Positions 53,314 through 63,800 of a DNA stretch of 64,000 nucleotides are shown here, piece after piece. Origin of the DNA: an uncultured Monoglobus sp. (lineage in GTDB: Bacteria; Bacillota; Clostridia; Monoglobales; Monoglobaceae); NCBI GenBank assembly GCA_947625055.1, contig CANQMT010000001.1, positions 108,423 to 172,422 of the forward strand, written 5' to 3'. A model generated the notes under the pieces. It made no database searches. It worked only from the letters and a program-made list of their open reading frames with translations, and was not told the origin of the DNA. The translations under genes and the position numbers were made by a program. Each line of letters starts with the position of its first letter. The first letter of the stretch is position 1.

Positions 53314-56300
53314 TTAATTAAGAAATTGATTGAGAATTTCCGCTATCTTTCCGGTTAAAGCATCGATCACTATTTCTGCCTCACGAATTTTTTCTTCAAT
53401 TGTTTCTATTTTAGCTATTGCCTCGTCCTGCGTGGTTCTATCAGGGACAGCGAATGATATTCCCCGAACCCGGTCAATGGATGCACGATACGACCGAGAA
53501 AATCCCCGTTTTTTTCCCTCTATTTCGAGGAGATGAACCATATATCGAGGATTCACTTCGAGCGTCTTACACCGTAGCACACCACAATGATCTGTAGGAA
53601 AGAACTCTACATTCGCCGGGATATAATTTGTTATCCAATCTCCGTCAATGCCCCAAAGAACAGATGGTACAGAAAAGTCAGTAATCAGAAGCTCATCTAT
53701 ATATCCGAATGGCTCCATAACATTGGCACTATATACAGGAACGGTTCCATCAGATACAAGCTGCTTATTGAGGACACGTTTTCCAATGGATACATCAAAT
53801 CTATCAGGATCAGCGAGATTTAGCCTGTACCCCCCCCCGCTGGAAATTATGTCTAACTCATTGAACAGTAATGTTATTTTTTCCTTATATGCTTCAATTG
53901 ACATGCGAGTCTTTTCGTATTCGGCATCAATTCTTGCACATTCATCAACAATCTGCCGTTGTACAGGGATAGGTGGAACAGGAATTTTTACTTCTTCTCG
54001 CAGATATGTCGAATTTAAGCTCTTACCAAAAGCTTTATTACCAACTCTTTCAAGATCAATCAATTTACCTTTAAAAATGTAATAAAGGTACTTATCAAGT
54101 ATTTCATCATGGTTTAATGGAATAAGAGCAGCAATAGCTTCATTCGTATACAAATCTATTCCAGCGATTGCTGTTTTTCCAATACTAAGCTTAAAACTCA
54201 ACAATGTTGTTCCTGAAGGTATCAGTTTTACATTTGAAACAGCAACTGCCTCATCGGTTATTTTTTCTTTTGTATCTGTTATTGTCTGTCCCTGCATTTC
54301 AGCAATAGATACCCACAAATTTTTACCGGTGAAATACTCGGGATTCTTTCGTGATGGCGTACCACCTATTGTAACATTGCAAATGCGACCAAGAGCGAGT
54401 AATGGATACTTACTGGTTAATTCAATTAAGTTTTCAATATTCAAACGCATAGCCTTATTAAAGCTAACACGTGAAAAATCGAGCATATCTTTAGTGTTGA
54501 CAACAGATCCCCATGCCTGCTGTTCCTCAGTAAACGACGGAATAACTCCATTAAACGACTGCCTTATCGCATGTGCAAGTGTGCCCTCCGCCACACGGTC
54601 AAAATCATTATACATTTTTCCTCCGGGTGTAATGATTTGAATACCCTCATTACCCTTGCGGTTAGACCAATCGTAGCCGAGAAAGTCTTTCTGTGCTTTA
54701 TTATCTATAGGAGCAGTAATTATTACTGTTGTCTGTCTGTATACCAAGGAGAAGTAAAATAGTTTTTCTTCCTCAATCACATGTGCATAGGTATAGAATT
54801 TCTCAAGATACACAGCAGTCCGATCATTTGCACTCATATTTTTATATGCCTTTGTTTTCAGCAATTTCTTGACATCAGCAGAGGCAGCAAACGCTACGAC
54901 ATACATTTTGAAATATTCTATTTCGCTCAGTTCGTCCAAAGAATAACTCTTATGTAGGAAGGAGTAATATTCATCAGTACCAACATCAATTTGCGCAATA
55001 TAGGCTTTAAGAATCTCTATGTCTTTCCAGTCCTTAAGCTTCGCTCCACTAAAAATAGCTTCCACAGAATCGGAAGACAAATCAATCTGCTTAGGTGGCT
55101 CATTGAATTTTTCGAGGAACATAATCACTGTATTTGTTCCGGTAGCTCCAAATGTCTTAGATCCTAAAGCTACAATTGCGCGGATATAGAAATTCCGCAA
55201 AAATTGCTCACGCGCTCCGATATAGCTGGCACTGTCATTTGAGAGTATAGAGCTCGGTAAAATTACTGCAGCAATCCCATGTGGTTTCAAAAGCTGTCCG
55301 ATACGCTCTACAAACAGAGTTTCTATCTCACCACCATTCAATCCAATGCGATCAAGGAGCGTAAAACTATTATTTTTCAACTGCAAATGTTGTTTGAAGT
55401 CCTTAACAGAATAGGGAGGATTCGCAACAAGAATATCAAATGAGCCGTTATCAATACCTTTGTCAGGAGCATTTTCTAAACCGTCACCGAAGATAATGTT
55501 TCCTTCGCCAGCACCATTCATAAACAAAGATATTTTCGCTACACGGGCGAGACGATAGTCTTTTTCAATTCCGTAAATATACTCTCTGGCCCACACATTA
55601 TTACCATCCGACTGAACAAAGTAATTGATAGCTTCAATAGCCTCGGTTAAAAAATGTCCAGCGCCGCACGCATAATCCACCACTTTTGGATATACTGTTC
55701 CTCTATCTGATTTTACCATACGATCTATAGGCAAACTGTCCCATATAAAACGGGTAATCGGCATTGGTGTAAAAAATTGTCCCTCGTTCTGCTTAAATCC
55801 TTTATTCAAAAGCTGTTCAAATAAATCTCCAAGGAACTGATGTTTTGATGGATAAACGATTCTATACTTTTCAAAAAGCTGCACCATTTCAACGAGTATC
55901 TTACCATTCTGATAAAACAATTCCTCATTATGGACATCTTTGAATGCAAAATCATTGTTGGAATAGAATTTCAAAATACGTATCGTATTCTGTAAGTCCT
56001 CTATGGCTTTCTTCCTTTTCGATCCCGTATAGTTCGAAAACAGCCACTCTGGGTAATCGGCAGATACATAGTACATTTTCTCACGCATGAATGTCTGCAT
56101 GCCATCTCGATGTAAACGCTGGAGACGATCCTGCAAAGTTTCGTATGTATCCGTTCCCTGTTTATACTGAAATTCAACCTCGTCATCCTCATCTTTTGTA
56201 CTTTCGTCAACAAGTTTGCATATAAATAGAGCAATCAAGCGATTAAAGGCGTTTTCTTTATCGCTGACATTGTTATGTCGAAGTATTTCTTCAAATCTAT

Positions 56301-57042
56301 TTACTATTTTATCATCCGGCGTAAAATCACGCAGATTCTTCTTTAACAACGGTTTAACACCAATTTTATAAGCAACAGAATCTTCAGAAAAAACCAGATC
56401 ATCATGAATTTGAGCAGCATAGGTTTCCTTCCACGCATCATGTTTTTCAAGCGCGGTATGTGCATCATGGTAGAGTTTGATGGATTTATCTTTTTTGGCA
56501 AGAAGGATAATGTTTGGGTCATCCGAACAGTCAACAGTTGGTGCCTTATATTCGATGGCGCCATTCTTAAAGTCTGATGCATACAAAACAAGCCATTTAC
56601 ACGATTGTTCCTGTTGCCAATATGAGAATAGTTGTGCACCGTCATTTTTCGTGTCACTTAACGCCTTATCAAATTTTTCGCCCCAAGTCTTGCATTCAAC
56701 GATAAAGAGCATAGAACCTTTAGCGTCTGTTACGCAAATATCGGCACGTCCGCCTTTTGCATCATGCCCAAGATGCCATTCTTTCTCCAGTTCGATATGT
56801 TCCGGACGATAGCCCTTTTCGAGAAGACGGTTTACACATTCAAAAACCACAAAATTCTCACGAGCATCAAACCCATCATTTCGCTCTCTTCCCTTTATAG
56901 CATCAGGATAATAAAGTTTCTTCTGTGAGAAATTCACACCCATAGATGTATTAAAACGCTCGAACTTTTTCTCATAAAGCTCACCGTTAACTGAAAATCC
57001 CAGTAAGAGCAATAAATTTTTGAAATTAAATTCTGTAATCAT
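53314..57042 (-). CDS. single-chain restriction-modification-specificity enzyme (type IIB/AloI-like layout)
   Basis: A 1242-residue fusion. Residues ~75-160 form a PD-(D/E)XK nuclease domain (Asp101 in GGRADICV, Glu116 and Lys118 in IVECKTW), like the N-terminus of HsdR. Next comes an HsdM-like N6-adenine methylase (GQFFTPMPITRFIWD ~421; motif I DYACGAGHF ~456; motif IV NPPY at 541-544). The C-terminal part is HsdS-like: recognition domain 1 (~878-1030, LALGRICNVTIGGTP), a conserved helix (VQRQIVDECARIDAEYEKTR), recognition domain 2 (~1075-1200) and a final helix. This is the layout of type IIB enzymes such as AloI, which methylate and cut around a bipartite site. A G9 tract between the two recognition domains may switch it. 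The gene is strikingly AT-rich. Confidence 0.9.
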   Translation of the reverse strand: MITEFNFKNLLLLLGFSVNGELYEKKFERFNTSMGVNFSQKKLYYPDAIKGRERNDGFDARENFVVFECVNRLLEKGYRPEHIELEKEWHLGHDAKGGRADICVTDAKGSMLFIVECKTWGEKFDKALSDTKNDGAQLFSYWQQEQSCKWLVLYASDFKNGAIEYKAPTVDCSDDPNIILLAKKDKSIKLYHDAHTALEKHDAWKETYAAQIHDDLVFSEDSVAYKIGVKPLLKKNLRDFTPDDKIVNRFEEILRHNNVSDKENAFNRLIALFICKLVDESTKDEDDEVEFQYKQGTDTYETLQDRLQRLHRDGMQTFMREKMYYVSADYPEWLFSNYTGSKRKKAIEDLQNTIRILKFYSNNDFAFKDVHNEELFYQNGKILVEMVQLFEKYRIVYPSKHQFLGDLFEQLLNKGFKQNEGQFFTPMPITRFIWDSLPIDRMVKSDRGTVYPKVVDYACGAGHFLTEAIEAINYFVQSDGNNVWAREYIYGIEKDYRLARVAKISLFMNGAGEGNIIFGDGLENAPDKGIDNGSFDILVANPPYSVKDFKQHLQLKNNSFTLLDRIGLNGGEIETLFVERIGQLLKPHGIAAVILPSSILSNDSASYIGAREQFLRNFYIRAIVALGSKTFGATGTNTVIMFLEKFNEPPKQIDLSSDSVEAIFSGAKLKDWKDIEILKAYIAQIDVGTDEYYSFLHKSYSLDELSEIEYFKMYVVAFAASADVKKLLKTKAYKNMSANDRTAVYLEKFYTYAHVIEEEKLFYFSLVYRQTTVIITAPIDNKAQKDFLGYDWSNRKGNEGIQIITPGGKMYNDFDRVAEGTLAHAIRQSFNGVIPSFTEEQQAWGSVVNTKDMLDFSRVSFNKAMRLNIENLIELTSKYPLLALGRICNVTIGGTPSRKNPEYFTGKNLWVSIAEMQGQTITDTKEKITDEAVAVSNVKLIPSGTTLLSFKLSIGKTAIAGIDLYTNEAIAALIPLNHDEILDKYLYYIFKGKLIDLERVGNKAFGKSLNSTYLREEVKIPVPPIPVQRQIVDECARIDAEYEKTRMSIEAYKEKITLLFNELDIISSGGGYRLNLADPDRFDVSIGKRVLNKQLVSDGTVPVYSANVMEPFGYIDELLITDFSVPSVLWGIDGDWITNYIPANVEFFPTDHCGVLRCKTLEVNPRYMVHLLEIEGKKRGFSRSYRASIDRVRGISFAVPDRTTQDEAIAKIETIEEKIREAEIVIDALTGKIAEILNQFLN
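53830..53838 (-). repeat. G9 homopolymer in the specificity linker (putative phase-variation tract)
   Basis: The plus strand has nine C in a row, so the coding strand reads nine G, encoding Gly-Gly-Gly (~residues 1069-1071) in ISSGGGYRL. In an AT-rich gene this is exceptional. With eight G the frame becomes SGGGTG then TAA; with ten G it becomes SGGGVQAKSR then TGA. Either shift removes the second recognition domain. Confidence 0.85.
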
Positions 57043-57214
57043 TTTTTCTCCTCGTAACTTTGTTATCTATATCACTAACTGCAACTACATTTTCAACCAT
57101 TTCAATTACATACCCAGCATTTCTCTTGTAATACTTGACATTTTTTATTCCGTTAAGTCTCTCAGTCTCGTACATCACTTACCACTGGTGCACAAACTCA
57201 TGTTGAGGCCTTAG

Positions 57215-58480
57215 TTATTCTTTCCATGGAAGATTTACGTCGGGTGTTTCAAGCTGCATCACATCTCGGAGGTCGTAGGTTATGCCGTTTTCGTCAAGCT
57301 CCTTTAAAAACGCGTTGACAAACATCGGATCGGCGAAGGGCTGAATAAAATCAAGAGTGAATTTGCCGCTTACAGCGGATATTTCGATCACGATCGCTCC
57401 GCCCGTGCCGCGCGTCCACAGTCTGAAATCGCGGATATACTTTTCCGCCTCGGGATAGTTCAGCTTGCCCACATAGCTTACCGTGGCCGAGGTAAAGTCC
57501 TTTGTCATTTCGTCGATCATTTCAGCGGCGGCGGCCCGCTCACTATCCGATTGTTTGGACAGGATCATCCGGGTAATGCCGTTCTGGTTCGCAAGACCCG
57601 CAAGCGCCATTTCATCCGTAGTCTGGGCAAAGACCATTTCTCGGTAGGCCGCCGCCTGATGCTTCAAGGGCAATGCTCTTATGTTTTCGTCGTATTCCAG
57701 AAACGCGGCTCCCACAAGGCACTGATGCGCGAGAGGCGCTTTCAGGGCGCTGCGCTGATTGACCGCCACCGTGACGCGTATCACGTCAGTGTTATCCGGG
57801 AACAACCGACTCAGCGCGCGGCTCAGCAAAAGCGAGACCATGGTCGCGGGGCTGCCGTTGTTTTCGGCGTTGAACCGCATGAATTCGCTCTCCGAGAGCG
57901 CGATGCTGTAAACGGTCGGTCGCAGTTCGTTCTCAAGTCCCGCCGCTTTCGAGGGATTTAAGGCGTTTGCCATCTGACCGCCCTCGGGAACGGAGAGGTC
58001 AGCCAACCGTGCCACAGGATCGATCCATTCTTCATCCGGGACAACGTCGCCGACAAGGCGGACGCCGTCCTTCGGCAGCTCCGCGCCGTAACGCTCGGTC
58101 AAATAGTAGTAAAGAAAGGTGCGGATCACCTCATAGGCTCCCGTTCCGTCCGTGATCGCATGCGAAACATCCATAATGATCCAATTGTCCGAGTAGGAAA
58201 ATGAAATGAGGTGATAATTGGCCTCAGCCGTGTTCAGTTCCACCCCGGACAAGGAATTTGTGACCGTCACAGGGCGCTCGTTCGGCGCGAGATAATATTC
58301 TCCGTTCTTCTTGAGCTCCACGCAGAAATACGGGTACCGCTTCATAGTCTGATCCACCGCGCGGCGCATGACGTCCGCGTCAACAAGATCGCGCATGCGG
58401 ATGCGCAGTCTGATAATATGGGACTGCCCCCAGTTTGATGAATAAAGCGTGCGCCATTCCGTAAAAAGCTTTTGATCCAT
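57215..58480 (-). CDS. condensation-domain/alcohol acetyltransferase-like acyltransferase
   Basis: A 421-residue protein of the chloramphenicol acetyltransferase/condensation superfamily. The catalytic HxxxDG motif is present as SHAITDGTGAYEV (~residue 110), and a later conserved region (VRVTVAVNQRSALKAPLAHQCLVGA) corresponds to the DFGWG-side lid region of related alcohol acetyltransferase/PapA-like proteins. It may transfer an acyl group to an alcohol or amine; the substrate is unknown. No carrier protein or NRPS gene is nearby. It sits inside the defence island but is more GC-rich than its neighbours. Start: ATG at 58480 with GGAG 8 bases upstream. Confidence 0.8.
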   Translation of the reverse strand: MDQKLFTEWRTLYSSNWGQSHIIRLRIRMRDLVDADVMRRAVDQTMKRYPYFCVELKKNGEYYLAPNERPVTVTNSLSGVELNTAEANYHLISFSYSDNWIIMDVSHAITDGTGAYEVIRTFLYYYLTERYGAELPKDGVRLVGDVVPDEEWIDPVARLADLSVPEGGQMANALNPSKAAGLENELRPTVYSIALSESEFMRFNAENNGSPATMVSLLLSRALSRLFPDNTDVIRVTVAVNQRSALKAPLAHQCLVGAAFLEYDENIRALPLKHQAAAYREMVFAQTTDEMALAGLANQNGITRMILSKQSDSERAAAAEMIDEMTKDFTSATVSYVGKLNYPEAEKYIRDFRLWTRGTGGAIVIEISAVSGKFTLDFIQPFADPMFVNAFLKELDENGITYDLRDVMQLETPDVNLPWKE

Positions 58481-58697
58481 TTTATACACTCCTCTCTATA
58501 TTATTTATTCATTTTTGATGTCTGCGACCTTGTCTGTTCACGAGAACAAGTCCGGTCGGTTTCGGCAGAATATATCGTTTTTTGCCTCGTCCTCTTCAAG
58601 CCTGTTAGTTAGGGGAAACATATCCATTCTTTCGGAAACTTCCATAAAATGGGACTTTTCGAGAAGTGCAATATTAATCGCCTCAACCTATAATCCG

Positions 58698-60767
58698 TCA
58701 CTCATCAGCTTGCAGAAGGTAGGATTGCTCTACGATCTCCATGATCTGATCGACATCCGATGTGTGCTCCATATACAACTCAACGTCTCCGTTGCCCCAT
58801 CTACCGAGGCCGGTTATGTCACGACAGATACCGTTAGGATCAATCACCTGTGAGAATTTCATATTAACAGAAATACGGAGCCTTTGTTTCTGGAAAACAA
58901 TATCAACGAAATTGGTTTCCAGCTTATAAGCAACATACAACTTTTTGAACTCTCGTTTCACATCAGGCGAGAGATTCTGGATCCTTCGATCCAGGACTTT
59001 AAACAGCGTCTTTGTAAAAACATTAGTATCATAAGTTTCGATATTATAGCGCTCTGCCGGTTTCTCCACTGTCTGATAAGGGGCTAGCTCCTCAGCGGTC
59101 ATATCCGGGAATGCCCAGATCTGCTTAGCCTTATCCGCCAACAACGAGGCCCGCTCTTTTATTCTTTGCTCATTCCATTCCGTGAGCTTAACGACATAGG
59201 CATTCAAGCGAAGTGCACTTTCCCTAAAGCCGCCTTCCATATCCATCTTGACCATAAACGGATGGTCGCTCATTTCTGAATTGTATGCTGTAAGCGTCAG
59301 ATTGCCGATGGTGTGTAGGTAGGTCTTTTGCACCTCACGCCAGTTTGTTCCAAGCATTTGCTGCCACTCCAGGCTCAAGCTGCTGTTCTGAGGCATAATA
59401 TGCTCAATCGTATAATTTTCAATGATGATTGGAGCCTTGTTGCCATAGTTCTCCAGATGACTGAGAATAAAGTTACGAGAGCGCATGTTGTAAATATCTC
59501 TTGACACAAAGGCAGCCGTGAACTTATCATCGTTCGGGAACTCTTTATAATCGTCACGCATAATGAAGAATGCCTTGATAGAATTGACGTAGTCATCCAG
59601 TCTGATTTCATTCCTCAGCGTGGCAAAAGTCTTATTTAGAGAATTAGTCGGTATATCACAGATGCTGCGCCGGAAGACATAGCTGATGCACAACCGAATG
59701 ATCAGCTTCAAATCATCCTCGGAAATGACACCCTCGGCATAATCATTATGTACTTTCAGCAGGAAGGGATACGATACCTCCATGCGAAGGTCATTGATGT
59801 CCTCGTACAAAGATTTGAGCGCAGGATTACTACTCCTCTTGAACACCATATTTGTATAATACTTGGCGTAGGTCAGCAGATCCTGGCAAAGCTCGCGAAT
59901 AGTGCCGAACTCGCAATTCAGATGATAGAGCTTGAACTCTTCATACACGCGATCCTGTTTGGGAATGCGGGTAGTCTTCATGGTCAGGTAATCGCGAAAA
60001 AACCTATCCATAACGGAATACTGTGTTTCATATACAAACATCAACTCCATCGGTCGCCATAGATGCTCGTAGACATAGGTCTGCTCCGTAGGCTCCAGCC
60101 CCATCAGAACATAGTTCCGAATCAGGTCAGATTCAGACAACTCTTTACCCGTGGAATTCAAACTCTCGAAAATGGCCTGTGCATCATCAACTGAGCGATC
60201 CAACGTTATATTAACGATCTGCAACTTGCCTATCGACTCATATACATCGACCGGCTGTAATTCTTTATCCGCAATCTTACTAGCAAAGAATTTATAGTTG
60301 TCGAGCAGCCTTGAACGCGTATCATCTGGAATAGGCTTTTTTTCTACAAGCCGCATCAAGATATCCCTGTCAGTCTCTGTTAAAAGCAGCTTATAACGTT
60401 CGTCGCCATTTTCATATTCGTTTTTCAGAAGCATATTATCAATGCGACAAGCATTGATGGTGGTGTCGTCCGGATTCTTTATTGCGTAATCACGCAGGGC
60501 AATCAGAAGCAACGACAGCGTAGTCATTCGTTGCTGGCCGTCTATAATCATATATTTCTGAACTCCGGTCGGCATTGCCTGCTCCGCAATATTCACGATG
60601 GAACCGACAAAGTGGCCAACTTTCTCTTTCTTCTGCATCTCGACTATGTCATTCCATAGACGGGCGCATTGCTCGATATCCCAACTGTAATAGCGCTGAT
60701 AAACCGGAATCAGAAACTGCTTGTTACCGTTTAATATCTCGTAGATGTTACCTTTATGTGCGTCCAT
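58698..60767 (-). CDS. GmrSD-like DUF262/DUF1524 nuclease with C-terminal DUF5655
   Basis: A 689-residue protein. N-terminal DUF262 domain: IPVYQRYYSW (~20-29) and IIDGQQRMTTL (~74-84), the ParB/sulfiredoxin-like fold that uses nucleotide in GmrS. C-terminal DUF1524 HNH-type nuclease: TIEHIMPQ (~453-460) and HTIGNLTLTAYNSEMSDHPF (~485-504). Residues ~575-685 form a DUF5655 domain, often attached to such proteins. GmrSD enzymes are type IV systems that cut modified DNA; similar proteins are frequent beside type I loci. It is encoded directly downstream of hsdR on the same strand. GGAGG precedes the ATG. Confidence 0.9.
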   Translation of the reverse strand: MDAHKGNIYEILNGNKQFLIPVYQRYYSWDIEQCARLWNDIVEMQKKEKVGHFVGSIVNIAEQAMPTGVQKYMIIDGQQRMTTLSLLLIALRDYAIKNPDDTTINACRIDNMLLKNEYENGDERYKLLLTETDRDILMRLVEKKPIPDDTRSRLLDNYKFFASKIADKELQPVDVYESIGKLQIVNITLDRSVDDAQAIFESLNSTGKELSESDLIRNYVLMGLEPTEQTYVYEHLWRPMELMFVYETQYSVMDRFFRDYLTMKTTRIPKQDRVYEEFKLYHLNCEFGTIRELCQDLLTYAKYYTNMVFKRSSNPALKSLYEDINDLRMEVSYPFLLKVHNDYAEGVISEDDLKLIIRLCISYVFRRSICDIPTNSLNKTFATLRNEIRLDDYVNSIKAFFIMRDDYKEFPNDDKFTAAFVSRDIYNMRSRNFILSHLENYGNKAPIIIENYTIEHIMPQNSSLSLEWQQMLGTNWREVQKTYLHTIGNLTLTAYNSEMSDHPFMVKMDMEGGFRESALRLNAYVVKLTEWNEQRIKERASLLADKAKQIWAFPDMTAEELAPYQTVEKPAERYNIETYDTNVFTKTLFKVLDRRIQNLSPDVKREFKKLYVAYKLETNFVDIVFQKQRLRISVNMKFSQVIDPNGICRDITGLGRWGNGDVELYMEHTSDVDQIMEIVEQSYLLQADE

Positions 60768-60878
60768 ATTCTACCTCCAAAAATTATTATTTTTTCCATA
60801 TGGCGCTGGCTCTTCATCAACCATAATCATATTTTATTCTGACTATAAGGCATAATTAAATATCTTATGTTCGCGCTG

Positions 60879-63800
60879 TTATATGTCTGCATTATCCGTC
60901 CACAGCTCGCATTGTGTCATGACTGTTTGGACAGCGTCTTCCATGCCTTCCGGTGGGTATTTGTGTTTTTTAAGCAGTTTTTTGATCATCATGCGCATTT
61001 TCGCGCGTGCGGATTCGCGCTTTTGCCAATCGATCGTGCGATTTTTGCGCAATGTATCTGTTAGCTCTTTCGTTATCGCTATCAGTTCCTCGTTTTCGTA
61101 AAAATCCTTTATAGCCTGCGGCTTGGTGAGCGCGTCATAGAATGCAAGCTCGTCCGCGGTGAGTCCGAGTTTGTCGCCTTCCCCTTGCGCCGCGGCTATT
61201 TGCCGGGCAAGCTTAAGCAGTTCCTGGATCACCTCTTCGTTTGTAAGCATACCGTTCAGATAGCGGTTCATTGTTGTTTGTATTATTTCGCTGAATTTTT
61301 CTGATTTTACCACATTTGTATGACTATATATCTGTACCTGTTCGGCAATCAGTTTTTTGAGAAGTTCAACGGCAAGATTTTTCTCTTTCATTTTAAAAAT
61401 TTCCTCAAGGAACTTCGCGTCAAACAGAGAAAATTCCTCCGACACATCCGAAAACAGGTTTATAACGCCCTCGCTCTTAATGCTCTGCTTGAGAAGCGCG
61501 TTAATTCTCGCGTTCATTTCCGGCAATGAAATTTTTTTGCCTTCGCCCTGATTCATGATACGCGTAACAAGCACGCGCACCGACTCAAAAAATGCCGCTT
61601 CAATTCGAAGCGCCTCCTCGACGATCGAGGAACAGAGGGAGAGCGCCTGCCGCAGCATCAGCGATTCTTTCAAGAAATTTTCACGGTCTTTTTCCTTGTC
61701 AATCGCGACGATAAAATTCACTGCTCCGCTTATTGCCTTAGATCGTTCCAAATCGGTGCCTGTCGCAAACTTGGAATAATCAAAATGATAAAATATATCG
61801 CGGCATATCGACAGTTTTTCCAAAAATTTCGGATAAGCTGCCTTGGTGACATCGGTGTCTCCGTAATTCTTTTTGTCGCGCGCTGTATAATCGTTCATCG
61901 CCTCTTTAAGCGCGGCGGCGATGCCGACATAATCAACAACCAAGCCGCCTTCCTTGTCTCCGAATACGCGATTAACGCGAGCGATCGCCTGCATCAGGTT
62001 ATAACCGTGCATCGGCTTATAAACATACATCGTCGCGAGAGAGGGCACATCAAAACCCGTCAGCCACATATCCACAACTATAGCTATCTTCAGCGGACTG
62101 TCATTATCCTTAAATTCTCTTGCCAGCTCGTCTCTGTGATGTTTATTGCCGATGATCTTTCTCCATTCCTCCGGATCTTTGTTGCTCTCTGTCATAACTA
62201 TAGCGACTTTTTCCGTCCATGATGGACGCAGTTTTATTATTCGCTTGTAGATTTCAATAGCAATAGCGCGAGAATATGCGACTATCATAGCTTTACCAGT
62301 CAAAAGATCGGCTCTGTAATTCTCATAGTGGTCGAGTATATCGTCAACCAGAGATGCAATAGTCCGCTCGTTTCCGAGGATCGCTTCCATTTGGCCGAGT
62401 TCACGCTTGCTTTTTTCTATTACCTCCGGATCGGCATTACCCGCCATTATGTCATATTCCGTATCAATCAATTTCAACGTGGCTTCATCGAGTTTTAGGC
62501 GAATGACGCGGCTTTCATAATAAACAGGACGGGTAGCGCCGTCCTCAACCGCCTGTGTCATATCGTAAACATCAATATAATCGCCGAACACCTCACGAGT
62601 GCTTCGGTCTTTCATCGAGATCGGGGTTCCGGTAAATCCTATATATGTAGCGTTTGGCAGGCTGTTGCGGATGATCCTGGCAGTGCCGATTTTGATCTTG
62701 CCCGTTTCGGCATCCACCTTTTCGTTAAGCCCGTACTGGCCGCGATGCGCCTCATCCGCAATGACGACTATATTTCTGCGTTCGGACAGCGGCTCGTGGG
62801 ATTCTTCGAACTTCTGCATAGTTGTAAAGATAATACCGTTTGCCTGTCTGCCCTCAAGCAAGAACTTAAGATGTTCGCGGCTCTTTGCTTGCATCGGTTC
62901 CTGGCGCAGAAAATCTTTACATTTTGAAAACTGGCCGAAAAGCTGATCATCAAGATCATTGCGGTCAGTCAGCACAACGATAGTCGGACTGTCGAGCGCC
63001 TCCTGCAGAAGATGCGCGTAAAAAACCATTGACAGTGATTTGCCGCTGCCCTGAGTATGCCAGAACACACCGCCTTTTCCGTCTGTCGTTGTTGCGCGTT
63101 TTGTGGACTCTATCGCTTTATTTACGGCAAAATACTGATGATATCCTGCAAGAATTTTATTTTGCTTCAACCCTTCGCTTGAAAAACAAATAAAATTTTT
63201 AATAATATTAAGCAAGCGTTCTTTGTTAAAAATTCCTTCAAAGAACGTGTCGAATTGGGCATATTGTGTATTTTCATAGCTGCCGTCCGTGGTTTTCCAT
63301 TCCATAAATCTGTCTTCTCCGGAAGTGATCGTTCCGGCTTTTGAAGTCAGATGGTCGCTCATAACGCAAATGCAGTTATAGATAAACATTGACGGAATTT
63401 CCTGCATATAATTCCTGATCTGCAAATAAGCCTCTGACGCGTCTGTCTCTTCTCTGGACGGCGACTTGAGCTCAATAAGCACGATCGGCAAACCGTTGAG
63501 AAACAATATCACATCCGGACGTTTATTGCTGTTTTCAATAAAAGTCCATTGATTGGCAACAATAAACGAGTTATTGTCGGGTTCGTTATAATCCGCAAGG
63601 TAAACAAGCACGGAGCTTTCCTCGCCGTCTCTAAAATAGCGAACCTCAACACCGTGCTGAATATAGTCCATGAAGACAGCGTTCTTTTGAACCAACTCGG
63701 CGTTCTCGAAATTTTTTAATTTAAACAAAGCTTCCGTAATTGCTTCTTCCGGCAAAGACGGATTCAGTCGGTGCAGTGCTGCCGTCAGCTCATCTTCATA

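Noticed and set aside
58481..58697. Small gene between the acyltransferase and the DUF262 gene
   Set aside because: The open frame there runs into the 3' end of the DUF262 gene on the other strand and has no ribosome binding site or recognisable sequence; the gap seems non-coding.
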